From Sipunculus nudus (taxonomy: Eukaryota; Annelida; Sipuncula; Golfingiida; Sipunculidae), in contig CM049306.1 of the NCBI GenBank assembly GCA_026874595.1, positions 33,372,019-33,436,018 of the forward strand: a DNA stretch of 64,000 nt, in the 5' to 3' direction. Shown here in pieces: positions 1-12,109 of the stretch; the stretch's first letter is position 1; every line of letters begins with the position of its first letter. The notes under the pieces were generated by a model that saw only the letters and a program-made list of their open reading frames with translations, did not search any database and was not told the DNA's origin. Position numbers and translations under genes: made by a program.

Positions 1-1168
1 ATAAACGTCTGTTCTGTTCTTTGGAGGTTGGGAAGCACAGGATCAATGTACACACCCTGGCACGGGGTTTTGGCCCACCGATCTGTTGTCTAAGAGATAT
101 ACCGAAAAGCGTGTGATCAGTATTGACAAGTCAAGATATAATGAAGTCGGGCGGCAGTTATTTTGATGTCACAACGACGTGTATCCAGGAAAGCCCTACC
201 TGTGAACCTTGAATTTGAGCAGGAAATATCTTGCTTTATTCGCTATGGACAAATAAGTTACCTTAATTCTTCATGATATTTAACAGTTAAACTTCCATAT
301 GAGCTTATATATATGTTTTCAATTACTGCGTCACTGATTCATGTAGCAGTTCCATTCTCTCTCAGCCCAATACTTTTGATCTTATTCTGTGGCTTTGCGA
401 CATAACTGCGCTATGTTTTCCAAAGTCTCTTGATTTAAATAGACTAAAATAGACTTTTATATTCAGACATAACCAATACTTTTAATATATTAACACAAAA
501 ACATACTTTTGTCCGAAAACGTTAGGCCACATTTTAAAAATTCTTGCCAAGCTTATTTATGCCAAACGAAAATTGTATAAGGTAGTTTAACAAAGAAACC
601 GGCACTTCTGGCGAGGTTACTGTTCACCGCTTGACAACCTGACACTAGGAATGCTGTGGGAAACCTTTATTGTTCGGGAGATGCATTTATGTTTGTATAA
701 CATCTGCAGGAAATAATAGAAACAGCTTCAGTTGCTCTCAGGCATTTATACCGCATTGTCCACTTTAACAACAGGATAAAAATCAGAGCATCCACAAGCT
801 CCACAAGCCACATGGATATCTTAGTGAAACATTTGCGGTTGAGTTCTGTAGACCAGTTTTGAAAAGCAGTAAATGTCTATGCAATGACCAACATAAATAT
901 ATGTAATATCGCATATTTGAAATAAAGTTATAGATATACATCACTGAACATGAGGACTATAATGAAAGTCAAAACCCGATAATCTGATATCCCTTAATTA
1001 GGTTACGATAAAAAAGAAAATATCTTCTGTATAAATTGGTATGTTTGTGATTTCACCCGTTCGTCATGATCTACAGTTTTATCTTGCGGTGACGTTTGAA
1101 AATTCAGAGGCCCCTCTATCGTAATTCCCTCCACTTTCTTCTATAAAATATCTGTAGATGAACTATTG
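1..1168. other. Anonymous AT-rich non-coding stretch
   Basis: No open frame, RNA gene or repeat shared with the rest of the window was recognised here. The sequence is AT-rich with short poly-A and poly-T runs and carries stops in all frames. It may be intergenic or intronic. Confidence 0.5.
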
Positions 1169-1169
1169 G

Positions 1170-1437
1170 TATACCCTAAATTCCGACATGCGACTTGCGG
1201 CTATCGTGTTGTAGTATCTCCACAAAATGGCAGCCCCTTGATCGGTTGGGAAAATTTGCGAAGTCAGGGTTTGAAAAGGGCATGTAAAAAGACAGGAAAA
1301 TACTACGCAGACAGTCTCAAGGTGGGATATAGCTGCTGAGGGAGCGTTTGGTTGCTATAAGGCCCGTATCTTCCAAGTAGAATCCACTGAGGAACGCACT
1401 GGGGATGGCCACCCCCTCTTCCGCAAATTGTAGCAAG
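1170..1437 (+). repeat. Interspersed repeat family A, copy 1
   Basis: The copy opens with a motif like CCGACATGCGACTTGCG, followed after about 30 bases by AAAATGGCAGCCCC, and ends near CGCAAATTGTAGCA. The same order of motifs recurs at about 5.08, 12.11 and 16.97 kb, always on the plus strand. The unit is about 250-270 bp with no coding capacity, so it is probably a non-autonomous element (MITE or SINE type). I saw no clear terminal inverted repeat or tRNA promoter boxes. The middle part diverges strongly between copies. Confidence 0.6.
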
Positions 1438-4066
1438 ATACATATATTATGTTTTTGGCCATGAAGCTTTTTCTGTTTGTTTGTTGACTTTTTTTACAAT
1501 TTGTGTGCTTGGACATCTTTCTGCCATCAGTGAGCGGTTACTGTTGATGAGACCTAGCTATTGCTGTTTGCCGATCAGTGAATCCGTAATCGAGAAGACG
1601 GTGGCAGTAAACTAACCTTGGTTTAGATGTTTTATGATAATGTTTTTGTTAAAAAAAGGATTACCCAGGAATCGAAATTTTCCAATACATTGTGAATCGA
1701 GCAGAGTCTCTAGACTGCTGATATAATCAGCTTTTTTGTTTGACTGTAACAGGGATGGAAATAATGCAGCCCCAACTGCTTAAGAAGTACTTTTTAAATC
1801 ATTGCCCCCCCCCACTAAGATGGAGTACATAACAGTTAAGTAAACATTTGGTTTTGATGTGTCAGATCTTAATCTCGCTCTTGTTCCCAGAACCCATCCC
1901 GGTTTTGGGTTGAAACAGTCTGCGACACCAATCTTTTTTTTTCTTTCGGATAGGCCGATCTCGGCTCCGAATTTATTGGGTGGCAATATCCCTAAAATGT
2001 TACTATATTCTGATAAATGCCCTTTTATTCGAAGGATCTTATCCACTATTCGGATAACTGGACTTATACGGTATTTTAACCTGCCACTTACTGAATGGGC
2101 TGTAAGCACGCTGTAGATACTCCTTGGCTAAACATCTAAATAACATTTAAACCTTTATTAAATATAACACAAATCGGTGGTGCTTTAACAAATCTGGTCC
2201 TCGGGACAACCATTCCATGTCCTGCTGTCAAATGAAATTGTAATCTTGATTTCAGGATTCGGGAATAAATGAACAATGAAATGAAACCCACGTCGCCCAG
2301 GGCAACGGGGTCATCGGGTGCGACAAGTAATGAATTTTGGCAAGAAGACTCTACAACTGAAAAGAGCTGAAAATTTCACAACGAAAAAATCGATTAAATC
2401 TAATTGGTCGAAGGCGTCTGCAAACATCCATAACCGAGTTGTTATTATAACAATTCAGTTCAGTATTAACTATCAGATGTTTCTGATCGTGTCCATCAAA
2501 AACATATATAAAATCGCTACTGTCATGAATGGAATTAATCCTGTTAAAATTTCTGTCTTGCTGTGCAATTTTGAATTCAACTGTCGCTAATTCCTGGAGG
2601 ATAAAACTATGAAAGATTTTAAGATTTAAAAGATAAGAAATAAGGAATTTTATTTGAGGGCTAACCACGCATTCGTCAGGTTTAAATGACTTCAACGGGA
2701 GAGTGTACTAATGGAAAGCTATCTCAGCAACCATATAAATTCACTTTTAGTTCTAGAAAAAATAAAACAAGTTCTAGGTTCTAGGAGTTGTGAAGACTTT
2801 CAGCTGAGTGTTTTTTTTAAGTCCTTGAAGGACCCCCCTGCCTCCTCCTTAGTCTGGCGTTTCGTCCTGCTTTTTAAGGCGTCCATTCCGGATACAGCGG
2901 ATCACTGGTTTCCTGTCAAATGTAGTTGCCGTGTCGTACATAATATTTCTCCGGGGTCCCTTGACGCTGCAGTACCAGTGTTTGAGTCCCAAGAAGTCGC
3001 TACCCACAGACTGCAGCGAAACAGGCCGCTAAGTACCGACAGAGTCGGTTATATAAAGTGAAGCTGCCCATTTTCCCTTAATAAAGAAATGTGTTAAAAA
3101 AAAAGAGTGCTGCCGCTTTATATACCAGTTTTATAAAAGAACCATTCTGTTTTTTCTTCGGGGAATATTTCGTTTGATATTTTTTATGTTTCCCCCAGTG
3201 TTCCTTTATCTTTTTTTAAACTCGATAAAATTCTCTTGTGAGTGCTAGAAGTAATTTTGCGTGTATGTATTGTCGAGTCACCATGCTACCTATAGAATAT
3301 TTTACACTTTTTTCTCCAAAAATCTTAAAGTTAGTGAGTTCAAACATATATTCCGCAATCTGGTGACTGAGAGATATCCTCTGACAGTGTTAAATTTCCT
3401 TGTGGCATACTTGCTTGTTCTCTCACTGGTTGATCTCTCACTGTCTGCAGTTGATCTGTGATGGACTTACTGAACCATAATTACCATTTCTAACAACATC
3501 CTGGCCTATGTACCAATGTAAGCTCAGACTACAACGTCCAGTTACTTATAACTTATAATCTTCTATAATCATCTAACAGAAATATACTATCATTTTACTG
3601 ACCTGAAAAAGAATATGAAATGCCGGTGATTAGGATCATATAAGAAAACAGGGTTGTCCAATGTCTGATTGGCCTTCTGTTACGGTTCAGCGCATCATAC
3701 GGCCCGTTCGAGGGGCAGGGGTATTAGTAATTAGGCACTTGATCCACATGAGAGTATTGATTTGTTGAAACATCATAGACTGACCTCGCTCGTTATTGCT
3801 CAGAAGTAATAAAGGCTTGTACCGCCATCGATCGGTCGTCGTGTATTTCGAGACGTGCTCCCCAATTCGTTCTGCAAACTTTGACTTAAACTGTTCGATT
3901 GCACACTCATGCAAATACTAAGATGGGCCAGAAAGCCAACTAGGTCCATGGACCACAGATGACCACTTAAGCCAGCCATGTATAAACTATTTCTCCTCTA
4001 AACACGAAAAACAGATACCTACAAATACATATGTGGAAATATTAAGGGGTTCTCGAAAAAAACTAT
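1438..4066. other. Non-coding stretch with a possible retrocopy tail
   Basis: No supported gene. Between 2711 and 3061 there is an open frame of about 116 codons that I do not recognise. It is followed by AATAAA at 3080-3085 and nine A residues at 3096-3104, the arrangement expected of a reverse-transcribed mRNA end, but chance in AT-rich DNA is equally possible. A C-tract lies near 1806-1814. The rest shows nothing I can name. Confidence 0.3.
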
Positions 4067-4530
4067 ACTTAAAGGGATATAACCAGGAGCAATATTATGC
4101 CTATTCTTTCACATTATAATTTGATTTATATAAATGTTTCCCGACAAAACCACCTCCCAGGACACGGTCTCAGTAACTCCAATTAACTACTTTACACCTT
4201 GTTTTGGTTATGCTTCTGAGTAAACATGGTCCATATGTGTTTGTTTACCGTAACAGGGCCGCATGACCGGATGTTAAAAGCAAGATCAGTCCAAACATGA
4301 ACGTTCACGGTTGTGAAACACCGGTATAAGCCTAAAAAGAAAAGGGAAAACATTAGGCGTTCACGCTATGTTCAAACTGGCGCCGGTGATCGAGCCAGGT
4401 CCATTTTTTCTACACTCTTGAACAGGAGTACGCCATTGCTTTCAGGGTAATATTTTGACCGGTACCATTTTTATTTCGGGGAGAAGACTCTATTTTTCGT
4501 GTTAATCAACATGCTTTGCACAAGATTGAG
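4067..4530 (+). repeat. Interspersed repeat family C, copy 1
   Basis: This roughly 460-bp copy runs from the AAAGGGATATAACCAGGAGC region through CCCGACAAAACCACCTCCCA, GTTTACCGTAACAGG, a GCGCC/GATCG segment, CAGGAGTACGCCATTG and ATATTTTGACCGGTACC, to CTATTTTTCGTGTTAATC. The same motif order appears at 36.84-37.32 kb (plus), 57.02-57.42 kb (minus), 22.55-22.91 kb (plus, diverged) and as a 3' part at 62.34-62.47 kb. It has no coding capacity and is probably a non-autonomous transposon. Its ends were set only by where similarity to the 36.8-kb copy fades. Confidence 0.65.
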
Positions 4531-5079
4531 TCTCTTTAAAATGTAAGCAACGAAATAAATTTCTAATTTAGGCGTTATTTTCCATGTACAACTCTGATTG
4601 ATAATTTATTATTCGTGACAAATATTTTTCAACATCCTTGGTTACGCCGCTGAACACAAATGTCGAAGTTTAGGCTCAGTAAGCAAATCTCTTTGACGGC
4701 TGTAGTTTAGTTGGCAGGGAGACGTAATTATTTCGGCTTGGTATGTGTTGGTAAATATATATAATATAAAAATGTGATGATTGATTGTAATGTCAGAATA
4801 GCCGTATTCCAGTTTTAAGTTTGGTGAATATATAACGATATTATGTGTATAAGCAATTTATATTTATTCAGGTCAATTGCTTCAATGTGAAAGAGCTAGA
4901 TGCTTCTTAAACGATTAAATGTGTTACCATTTGATTTGCTAAGCCTTCAGGAGCTTCGGGTGTCAAGGTATCGCTTACATTAAACATGTCTATCAAGACA
5001 CAGGGAACCAATAGGTTTCCTTTGAAAGTTTCTCGGGATATGAATATAATTTTCATTGTAATATTATACCAGCGGTTTA
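4531..5079. other. Anonymous AT-rich stretch
   Basis: Nothing recognised apart from short AT-rich runs. It lies between a family C and a family A copy. Confidence 0.4.
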
Positions 5080-5325
5080 CCTAGATTCCGACATGCGACC
5101 TGCGACACCCGGGTTTTAGTCTTGACATATGATGGGCTGCCCCCATGGACGGTTTCGATTTTTTAAAATGGAAACGGAAATTCAACAGGAAATAGGACAT
5201 TCTCGATTCAAATTAGGAATCTATGTGTGGAGAGAGTATGTTGATAATTAGATCCGTACCTTACAATTAGAAGCCGGACAAACTCTCTAGGGATGACCGC
5301 GCCCAAAATCCGCAAATTATGGTTT
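5080..5325 (+). repeat. Interspersed repeat family A, copy 2
   Basis: It opens with CTAGATTCCGACATGCGACC, continues with an ACACCCGGGTTTTAG motif and a GGGCTGCCCCCATGG motif, and ends near ATCCGCAAATTATGG. The order matches the 1.17-kb copy. The interior differs, as in the other copies. It is non-coding. Confidence 0.6.
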
Positions 5326-5884
5326 GATTAAGGAACATGTTGGTGTAATATGGGAGAGGAAATGTATAGGCGTAACAGGGCAACGGATATTATTATCGTT
5401 AGAAGCTTTTTGGTAGCAAGAGAACCACTTAAGATAAAGAAGATCAGATGTGCAAGATCCGCTGGACGTTACTCAAAGAATAAACTTATTTAAAATTACG
5501 TTACCCCTGTACTCCCAAGTAAACGAAGCCGGAATTTAATTAATACATGTCATTTTGAGAATGTTGTGACAGTGTAGATATACCCACGAAAGTTATTATT
5601 ATTTTCAATATGGGAATGTGTACGCACCGGTAACGCTTTGCTGAACTATTCGCTCCACTGTAACCGCTGCACAAAATCGCGGTTTTCCGTCAGGTTTGGC
5701 CACCAGGCGGTGCTGTCTCTATGTAATTCCCTCCTGCGTAATATTTAACCACCCCCGTTGGTATACACAGGATGCAATCGTAACCTTAATGAGAGACTCT
5801 GTACTAACTTGCTGGTGTGTTCTTGGGTCAGTTAATTGTCCTAAATTTCTTCTCCCTCTCTGCAACAAGACGAGCACCGCATGG
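5326..5884. other. Anonymous stretch, less AT-rich towards its right end
   Basis: No gene recognised. From about 5610 the sequence becomes richer in CpG than its surroundings and leads into the candidate promoter at 5.89-6.13 kb, so its right part may be promoter-proximal. Confidence 0.3.
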
Positions 5885-6132
5885 ACGCACCCATCGTTGT
5901 TTACAATCTGAGCCAATCAGTTTTTGTTTAACGAGCTCCGTATGGCCGCAGTCAACTTTGTTTACACGCTGAGCCAATCAGATTTTACCTTACCCAGCAT
6001 CAGTTTGCTGGGTGTTTGGCAGATTGGCAAACCTGAAGGATCCTTCCATTTTTCACACCGTGGAAGGTCTCCGGGAGGCCACGAGCTGTGTTCAGAGCGT
6101 AGGGAATGTATTGTGCATTATTATTTCACAAA
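5885..6132 (+). promoter_or_regulatory. Candidate promoter and 5' UTR with two CCAAT boxes
   Basis: Two near-identical blocks, GAGCCAATCAG at about 5902 and again at about 5971, each preceded by a GTTTACA-like forkhead motif, lie about 70 bases apart. They look like a duplicated NF-Y (CCAAT) module. No TATA box was found between them and the ATG at 6133, which would fit a CCAAT-type promoter of a broadly expressed gene. Downstream there is a short, relatively CpG-containing leader and then a start codon followed by a consensus splice donor. The transcription start cannot be placed from sequence alone; somewhere between 6000 and 6070 seems likely. A transposon-derived origin of the duplicated block is possible. 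Confidence 0.35.
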
Positions 6133-6148
6133 ATGGGAAAGGTTAAAA
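6133..6148 (+). CDS. Candidate first coding exon (partial, MGKVK start) ending at a splice donor
   Basis: The ATG at 6133-6135 lies in a good context (AAAATGG). It is followed by codons for G-K-V-K, and the exon then meets a consensus donor, AAAA|GTAAGT, with GT at 6149-6150. The intron would be in phase 1. Five residues are too few to identify a protein: several unrelated families begin this way, so no name is given. No matching downstream exon was found in the window. The call rests on the combination of CCAAT boxes, ATG context and donor within 250 bp. Any one of these alone would be weak. Confidence 0.22.
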
Positions 6149-6182
6149 GTAAGTTTCTGAATGGGGTGGAAATGATTTCTAC

Positions 6183-6280
6183 CAGGGGCGTCAATACAGG
6201 GGGATAGCGATATATATCCTAACTTTTTAGCAATGGGGGATGGCAAATTTAATCACCCCCCACCTCCTCCACTGTTCAGA
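6183..6280 (+). repeat. Fragment of a CAGGGGCGTCAAT-type element
   Basis: The start CAGGGGCGTCAATACAGGGG resembles the CAGTGGCGTCAATTT start at about 28.31 kb, and both are followed by G-rich runs; similar phrases occur near 27.08 and 32.33 kb. This looks like one end of a MITE family with CAGNGGCG-type termini. The opposite end was not found here, so only a fragment is claimed. Confidence 0.35.
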
Positions 6281-7629
6281 GAATAATAATTATATTTAAA
6301 AAATTAGATATATTGATAATTAGAATTAGAGACTTTGGTTTCGGAGTTTACTATGAAATATCGTAACCTGTCCCTGGTTTAGAATTAACCTATACTTAAA
6401 ACATAATACCTTACTTCATAAAACCTGTTTCTTAATTGTAACATATTTGAATTGTGTCACACAGACAATAAAAGTAATACATATAAACGTTTATTAAAGT
6501 TGTCTTTGAATACCGGTACCATCCCACGCGAGTAATCCCCACCCGTGAAGATAAACTGACGACACTGATTTCTACGCCTGCGATTTGCTATAAAAGGTAA
6601 TCCAATCGGAGTCCGTTTTGTTTTGGCGGGCATAGATGACCTGTGATGCAAACATCGAGCTAATGAGCCATAACACACATTCCACATACATATTCCCTAC
6701 GCTGTCGTACTATAGGAAAACATTTGAATAGGACATGAATAATATTCGGGTGATAATATTCGTCTTGTTATTCAGATGTTGGCGGAGGTAAGCCGTCTCT
6801 GCAAACTTTCCAGTTTATTCTCATGTTTTAAAAAAATGAGGAGACAGTAATTTGACAGCGATTATGAGACACGTCTTGAACACTGACCGGCGTGGAAAAT
6901 ATATTGCGGTAGTGGCAGCGTTTTTAAAGCAAAATAAAGGCCCAGAAAATGGCCTTCAACACTGACGATTAACCCTGTTAACATTACTCAGAAAACCCAT
7001 TAGCCTCTTGTGACGCCATGTAATTGTAACGCCAAAAGGGAACTGGAAAATTAACGGCATTAACTCAGTAAGGACCAGAGTGCCGCTCAGGCCACATTGT
7101 TACACACACTTTAAAAAATCAGTTTCTCTTTAACGTATCGTCATAGGAGATTCAGTCGAGTAGATTAAAATGACCTCGGAGCCAAACAGGGGATTTCATA
7201 AATGAAGCCATTGTGAAAATTTACTTTAGATATTTTAGGATATAATTATGCACATGCTTTTTAATCAAAGGGAGAAAATGATTCAAATCTTTTTGAAATT
7301 AATTTTCTTGAATGGACCGCATATATCATTGATGTGGTAACGAACAAGGCGTAAATGTTGCAGGAAACAATTATTTGATCTTGCCTTTGTATTTTTTTTT
7401 TATTTTCATCTAGATGTGTTACCTCTCTGGCATTTGAATTTCATCATAATGTTGCAATGACATATGGCTGATATAATCAAAGCTGAAATATCGTTTTTGT
7501 TTTCTAAAAATACTATGCTGATCCGTATGACATCATCGTTGAGCCTACATCGTGCTCTTTAATTCTAGAATTGATTTACTGCAAAAGTTAATTTTTAATA
7601 GGGCTTACATTCCCTCCTTTAATAAATAT
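6281..7629. other. Anonymous non-coding stretch
   Basis: No gene or shared repeat recognised. There is a TATAAAAGG at about 6589 with a CCAAT just downstream of it, the wrong order for a plus-strand promoter, so it is not called. Confidence 0.4.
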
Positions 7630-8145
7630 TGTTACATATGATTGTTTTATTGTGAGCTGTTGACATGTCTTGTTTATTGTGCGCTGTTGACATTCTGATT
7701 CGTGTTTGGCTACGGCCCTGGTGTTGCTTTGCTACAGCGCTTCTTGTTCTAGCTGGCCGGGTGCGGCCCACGTGTAAACACGGCGGTCATGCTAGTCTTT
7801 AGACTGGTACCTGCTCTATTATGGCCCTCAGCCAAGCATAGAGACAGGCGTACAACGCGATCTTAAATACTTTCAGTTGCAACTCCTGACTTACCTGTAG
7901 ACTGGTACCAACTCCAGTCTGCACGCTCATACTGATTGCCATGGACATTCACACGAACCTGGCTGGTTATCCGTGAAGATTCCTTATAAAATTACTTTCT
8001 TTAGTTATTTATAGATTCCAAATATTGAAAAATGAGTTGTAATACAAAAATTTTACATCCAAAATGGATGTAAAGGTGATACAATAAACTGAATCTTTGA
8101 TATTCCACTGTACGTGGCATTGGTTTATAATCATTATCTATAAAT
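7630..8145 (+). mobile_element. Outer LTR-like element, 5' segment (interrupted)
   Basis: It begins TGTTACATATG after ATAT at 7626-7629. The matching right end, ...CCGTAACA, is at 9928 and is followed by ATAT at 9929-9932, which would be a 4-bp target-site duplication. An oppositely oriented LTR (8146-8991) sits inside. Part of this segment (about 7760-7930) is an inverted copy of about 9085-9240, so the element is rearranged or carries its own internal inverted repeat. There is no coding sequence. A 9-bp-arm hairpin (TTTACATCC/GGATGTAAA) lies at 8052-8074. Confidence 0.4.
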
Positions 8146-8991
8146 TGTTACGGAACCTAATATAAACAGATCACGTATGCGTGATGAACACACATTTTGT
8201 AGTGGAGATAAAAAATCAGATTCTGTAACACTAGGCAGCGTGAAATGTCTAGTGGAATGAATAAAGAAGTCAGTGGTTTTTTGTTAACAAATAACTATAA
8301 TATATTCTTAAAACAACCCTAACATTAACGTAACAATATATTAAATCAATACAATTATACAGTAAAACAGCGGTATAACAACAAATCAATACAATCACAA
8401 AGTAAAATCAACAATGTGCACAGTACCTGGTTACCACCCGTCACAACGATAAGTTCTTTAAAATGTCTTTGCCGGATGAAAAACTCCACACCAATCCTCT
8501 CGGAGAATAACAGTCCAATGTAAAGCTCTTGTAACAATCCAGAAAGTAAACTTGAGGCAGACAGCATTAAATTGTATAGGGTTAGTAATAGTAGAATCCC
8601 TGAAATTACTGTATAATCGGACAGGTCCGACAAACTGACATACACATGTGTCCCCACTGGAATCTTTTTTAACCTCTCTCTCGTCTCTATAACACAGCCC
8701 CCTATTTATACCTTTCCGCCCCAAGCCGAGAACTTTCCACTTTTCGAAGAGTCTAAGGATCTAACATAAAACACAGTAATCACGCAATACAGGAATCATC
8801 TAGAAGAACATCGCTGTGTCTCTACATACCAGGGTCCACACGTGACTCAGCAAGGCGAAAAAGCCCCAAGCTAGCATGACAACGAGAGTTCAACCAGTAC
8901 GGATTAAACAGAGAATGCAATACGCGGCCAGACACGGGCGGTACAACACGTGTTACGCCCGTCTTACACAATATAAAGAGCACCTGTAACA
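8146..8991 (-). mobile_element. Solo LTR-like element, minus strand (846 bp)
   Basis: On the plus strand it starts TGTTACGGAACC and ends GCACCTGTAACA, giving the TG...CA ends with short inverted TGTTAC/GTAACA termini typical of LTRs. Read on the minus strand it has a TATAAATA box (8703-8710) in the promoter position. The flanks TAAAT and TAATT match at 4 of 5 bases and could be a decayed target-site duplication. A sequence at 63881-64000 matches the start of this unit and independently supports the left boundary of the LTR in its own orientation. No gag-pol sequence lies nearby, so this is a solo LTR or a deleted copy. Its length fits Gypsy-type LTRs, but the superfamily cannot be decided without internal sequence. 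Confidence 0.6.
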
Positions 8992-9928
8992 TAATTTAAT
9001 CATAAATGTCACAAGAAATGTACAGCCAACTTTTGCCAACTTCTCTGAGCAAACGAAATGCTTATTTATATCATATATAATACATACTGGAGTTGGAACC
9101 AGTCTGCCGGGAGTACTGAAGATGGCGTTGTACGCCCGTCTCTATGATAGGCTTAGAGCAGCGGTGCCTTAATAGAGCCGCGTACCAGTCCAGCCAGTCT
9201 TGGGCTTTCTCGCCTGGCCGAGCCGGGAAGGCCCACGTGTGAACCCTGATAAACAGCATTCGTTGTTCTAGATGTTTCCTATAACGTGTGTACTATTGGG
9301 TTATTTGGATTGTTCGAGAAATGGAAGGTTCTCGGCTTGAGGTGAGAATTTATAAATAAGGGGCTGTGTTTGAGGGGCCGGGAGAAGAGGTGAGAGAGTA
9401 TTCCAGCGGACACAGAAGAGTGGACCTTTTCCGATAAATGCAGCATTTATAGATTTTCTTCTAAATTTGTGACGGATTTTATATAGTCTTCAGCTTACTT
9501 TCGGGATTATAACAAGAACTTCACTTTGGGATTACAATGGATTGATTATTTTAATGAACTGGTCTGTTATTCTCTGAGAAGATTTATGTGAACTGTTCAT
9601 CTCGGTATTACGTTATAAAGGACTTGTTGTCGCTGTGACGGTGGTGGTATCCAGGTACTGTACACTTTATTTATATACTTTTATTCATTTGCTGTTGTAC
9701 TGTTGTTACTGTGAAATTGACTATTGATTTAGTTTATTTTAATGTAAGGATTGTTTTAAGAATAAATTATAATAATTTGTGAACAAACAAAAAAAAAACA
9801 CTGACTTCTTTATTCATTCCCCTAGACTATCACGCTGCCTAGTGTTACAGAATCTGATTTTTTTATCTCCATTACAAAATTTATGTTCATCACGCATACG
9901 TTATCTGTTGATATTAGGTTCCGTAACA
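8992..9928 (+). mobile_element. Outer LTR-like element, 3' segment
   Basis: From about 9185 onward this segment is an inverted, diverged counterpart of the 8146-8800 region. It shares an AAGGTTCTCGGCTTG block, TATAAATA at 9351-9358, a GTGACGGTGGTGGTA-like block, AATAAA-type signals near 9761 and a terminus ending GGTTCCGTAACA. Read on the plus strand it is the promoter-to-end part of an LTR of the same family as the inner element. Two LTRs thus lie head to head with promoters pointing outward. It is non-coding. Confidence 0.5.
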
Positions 9929-12109
9929 ATATTGTCCATTAAAACTGAATAAAACGCTTGACGTGTTTTTACATAATCGATCCGCTAGTTAACAAAAAAA
10001 AACCCTTTTCCCTCAACAGTAGTAGAATTCAAAAGGTCATTACAATTTTAATTTTGAAAGAGTATATTCATGGCAGAAAATGGCTTACAGTTTGTATAGA
10101 GGTATACAGTTTAACATTTATCTTAATGCAGCAAGTGCATGGTGCATGCAAAAACAAGCTGAAAAGGTCTATCAATTAACTGTAGGTGTACAGTCTTTAT
10201 CTGAAATAGTTACAGTTTACAGACATAACAAATAATTTTATGTATGTCGCTAAGGAATTTATGATTACATGTGCTAGTACCTATTTCATGTAGTTACTTG
10301 CACACAAAAAAAAATGTGAATGTCGGGACAAATATGTAAATTGCTAGGAGATTCATAATACAAAATGTGGTTTCCTCTTCTTTTCGCCGGCAAATATGTT
10401 AATTATTTATTTGCACAAATGTAAAGCATTTGGTGAATAAGTATTAGATCCAAAACTGTCTAGATTTGACCCTGTCAGTATGCAACGGCTAGCTGAGTTT
10501 ACTGCATCGAGAAACACAATTTAGGTTAAACATATAGTATATTAAAATTGTTTTTACTTTCCTGTTTTTACCTCCTTCTATTTATCTATTAATTTTTAGC
10601 TGGAAGACGGATGGCAGTCTGGATCCTTTCCTGGAACTGTGTGTCCAACATTATGATTTATAAATCTTTATTAAGGACAAGGCTATTGATTAAATAATAT
10701 TAACACATTTTCTCTCAGAGTACCATTTAATGATGAGTCGGTGTTGTACATCGCTGTGCTATATTCCATATTACTTCCGCCAATAAGGATATATTTATTT
10801 TTTGGTAGGATAACGCAAAAATCTACTTCCAGAAAACCCATCGAAGGAGAAGGGCATGAGCCTTGGAAGACCTCAATTATTTTTTATGTAGATCTAAACA
10901 AAGGTGTAGGGTCTAGATGGTTTGGCGAATTATGTACTTTCAATTTTTCTGGCATTCTAGTTTTGTAAATAATCCTGTCGTATCTGGGGACAAGGGTTTA
11001 CAGTTAGTTTACCACAGCTTTCTTCTGTAAGTATCTACGACTAATTGCCAAAAGAAAAACTTATAGAAAAAAGTCTTTTTCGCATACATCATGTGATCAC
11101 AAAACTAATATTTCAGGCTACGTAATTCTATTCCTTTAACCACACTTCACTTAGTCACGAAATAACGTTTTAGGCCAGTCATTTTTATGTTGTGCTGTTC
11201 CTCACTACTAGTCAAGTAGCCTTAACTGAAAACAAATGAATTCGTATTTTGGCCGAGACGAGGCTTCCACGGGTTTCTTGAACCCCGTGCCCCAGCTGCC
11301 AATATTTCTTGAATCTGAGTCAGAGTAAAAAAGTCTCTCTCCAACATATTGTTCACGGTCATGTTTCAGAGTCTGAAAATATTACTGACATTCTGTAAAG
11401 TGATCGGTGAGAACGATTTTCTAGCTGCTACCAACATCTGCTTTCGCCTTTTTAGTTAGCTACCGATGTGGCCTTCTAGTGTTCCAAATTGTGGATTTTA
11501 GTCCTGTAACGCCATTATCTGATAGTTACACTATATATAATGTCACATTGTGATCAGTCATATATATTAATGATGGTTATCTTTGCAATCTGATTACATA
11601 GTATCTTTAAAGTAAACTATCGAACATTACAGTGCTAGTTACAGGAAAAATTATTTTATTCACTAATCTAATTAATTAACATGTATTCATAGTTATTTAA
11701 AGAGTTAATAAAACGTACCTGTGACGTAAATAAAACTTTATTAAGCTTCAGGGTTAACAACCAATGTGTACAGCAAAAATAAATATTTCTCTCTCTCTAT
11801 GAAAAACAATTTGTCCAATTAGGCAAGGAAATCAAAAGAATAATACCCTTTCAGCTCGATCACTGTTCGCCAATGCCTTCCAAACATTTGTAATCTGTTT
11901 AATTTTCATTTAAACGCTTTATTTAAATAATAAGAGTTAAAGAAAAGTAGATGGGTGGCATATAAGAGGGAACTAAGATGAATGTTATAATAAAAGATAA
12001 TAATTTTTTTTATAAAAAGCCCTTTGTTATAAAAAAAAGTCAAAGGATTATATGAAGGAGTTATTGTGAGTAATATATATCCCTTTGTTACGGTATTTTT
12101 TTTATAAAC
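9929..12109. other. Anonymous AT-rich stretch
   Basis: No supported gene, RNA or shared repeat. A short (CT)n run lies near 11791. Open frames here are short and AT-driven. Confidence 0.5.

Noticed and set aside
6585-6610. TATA box (TATAAAAGG) with a nearby CCAAT
   Set aside because: CCAAT lies downstream of TATA on the same strand, the wrong order, and there is no leader or donor after it.
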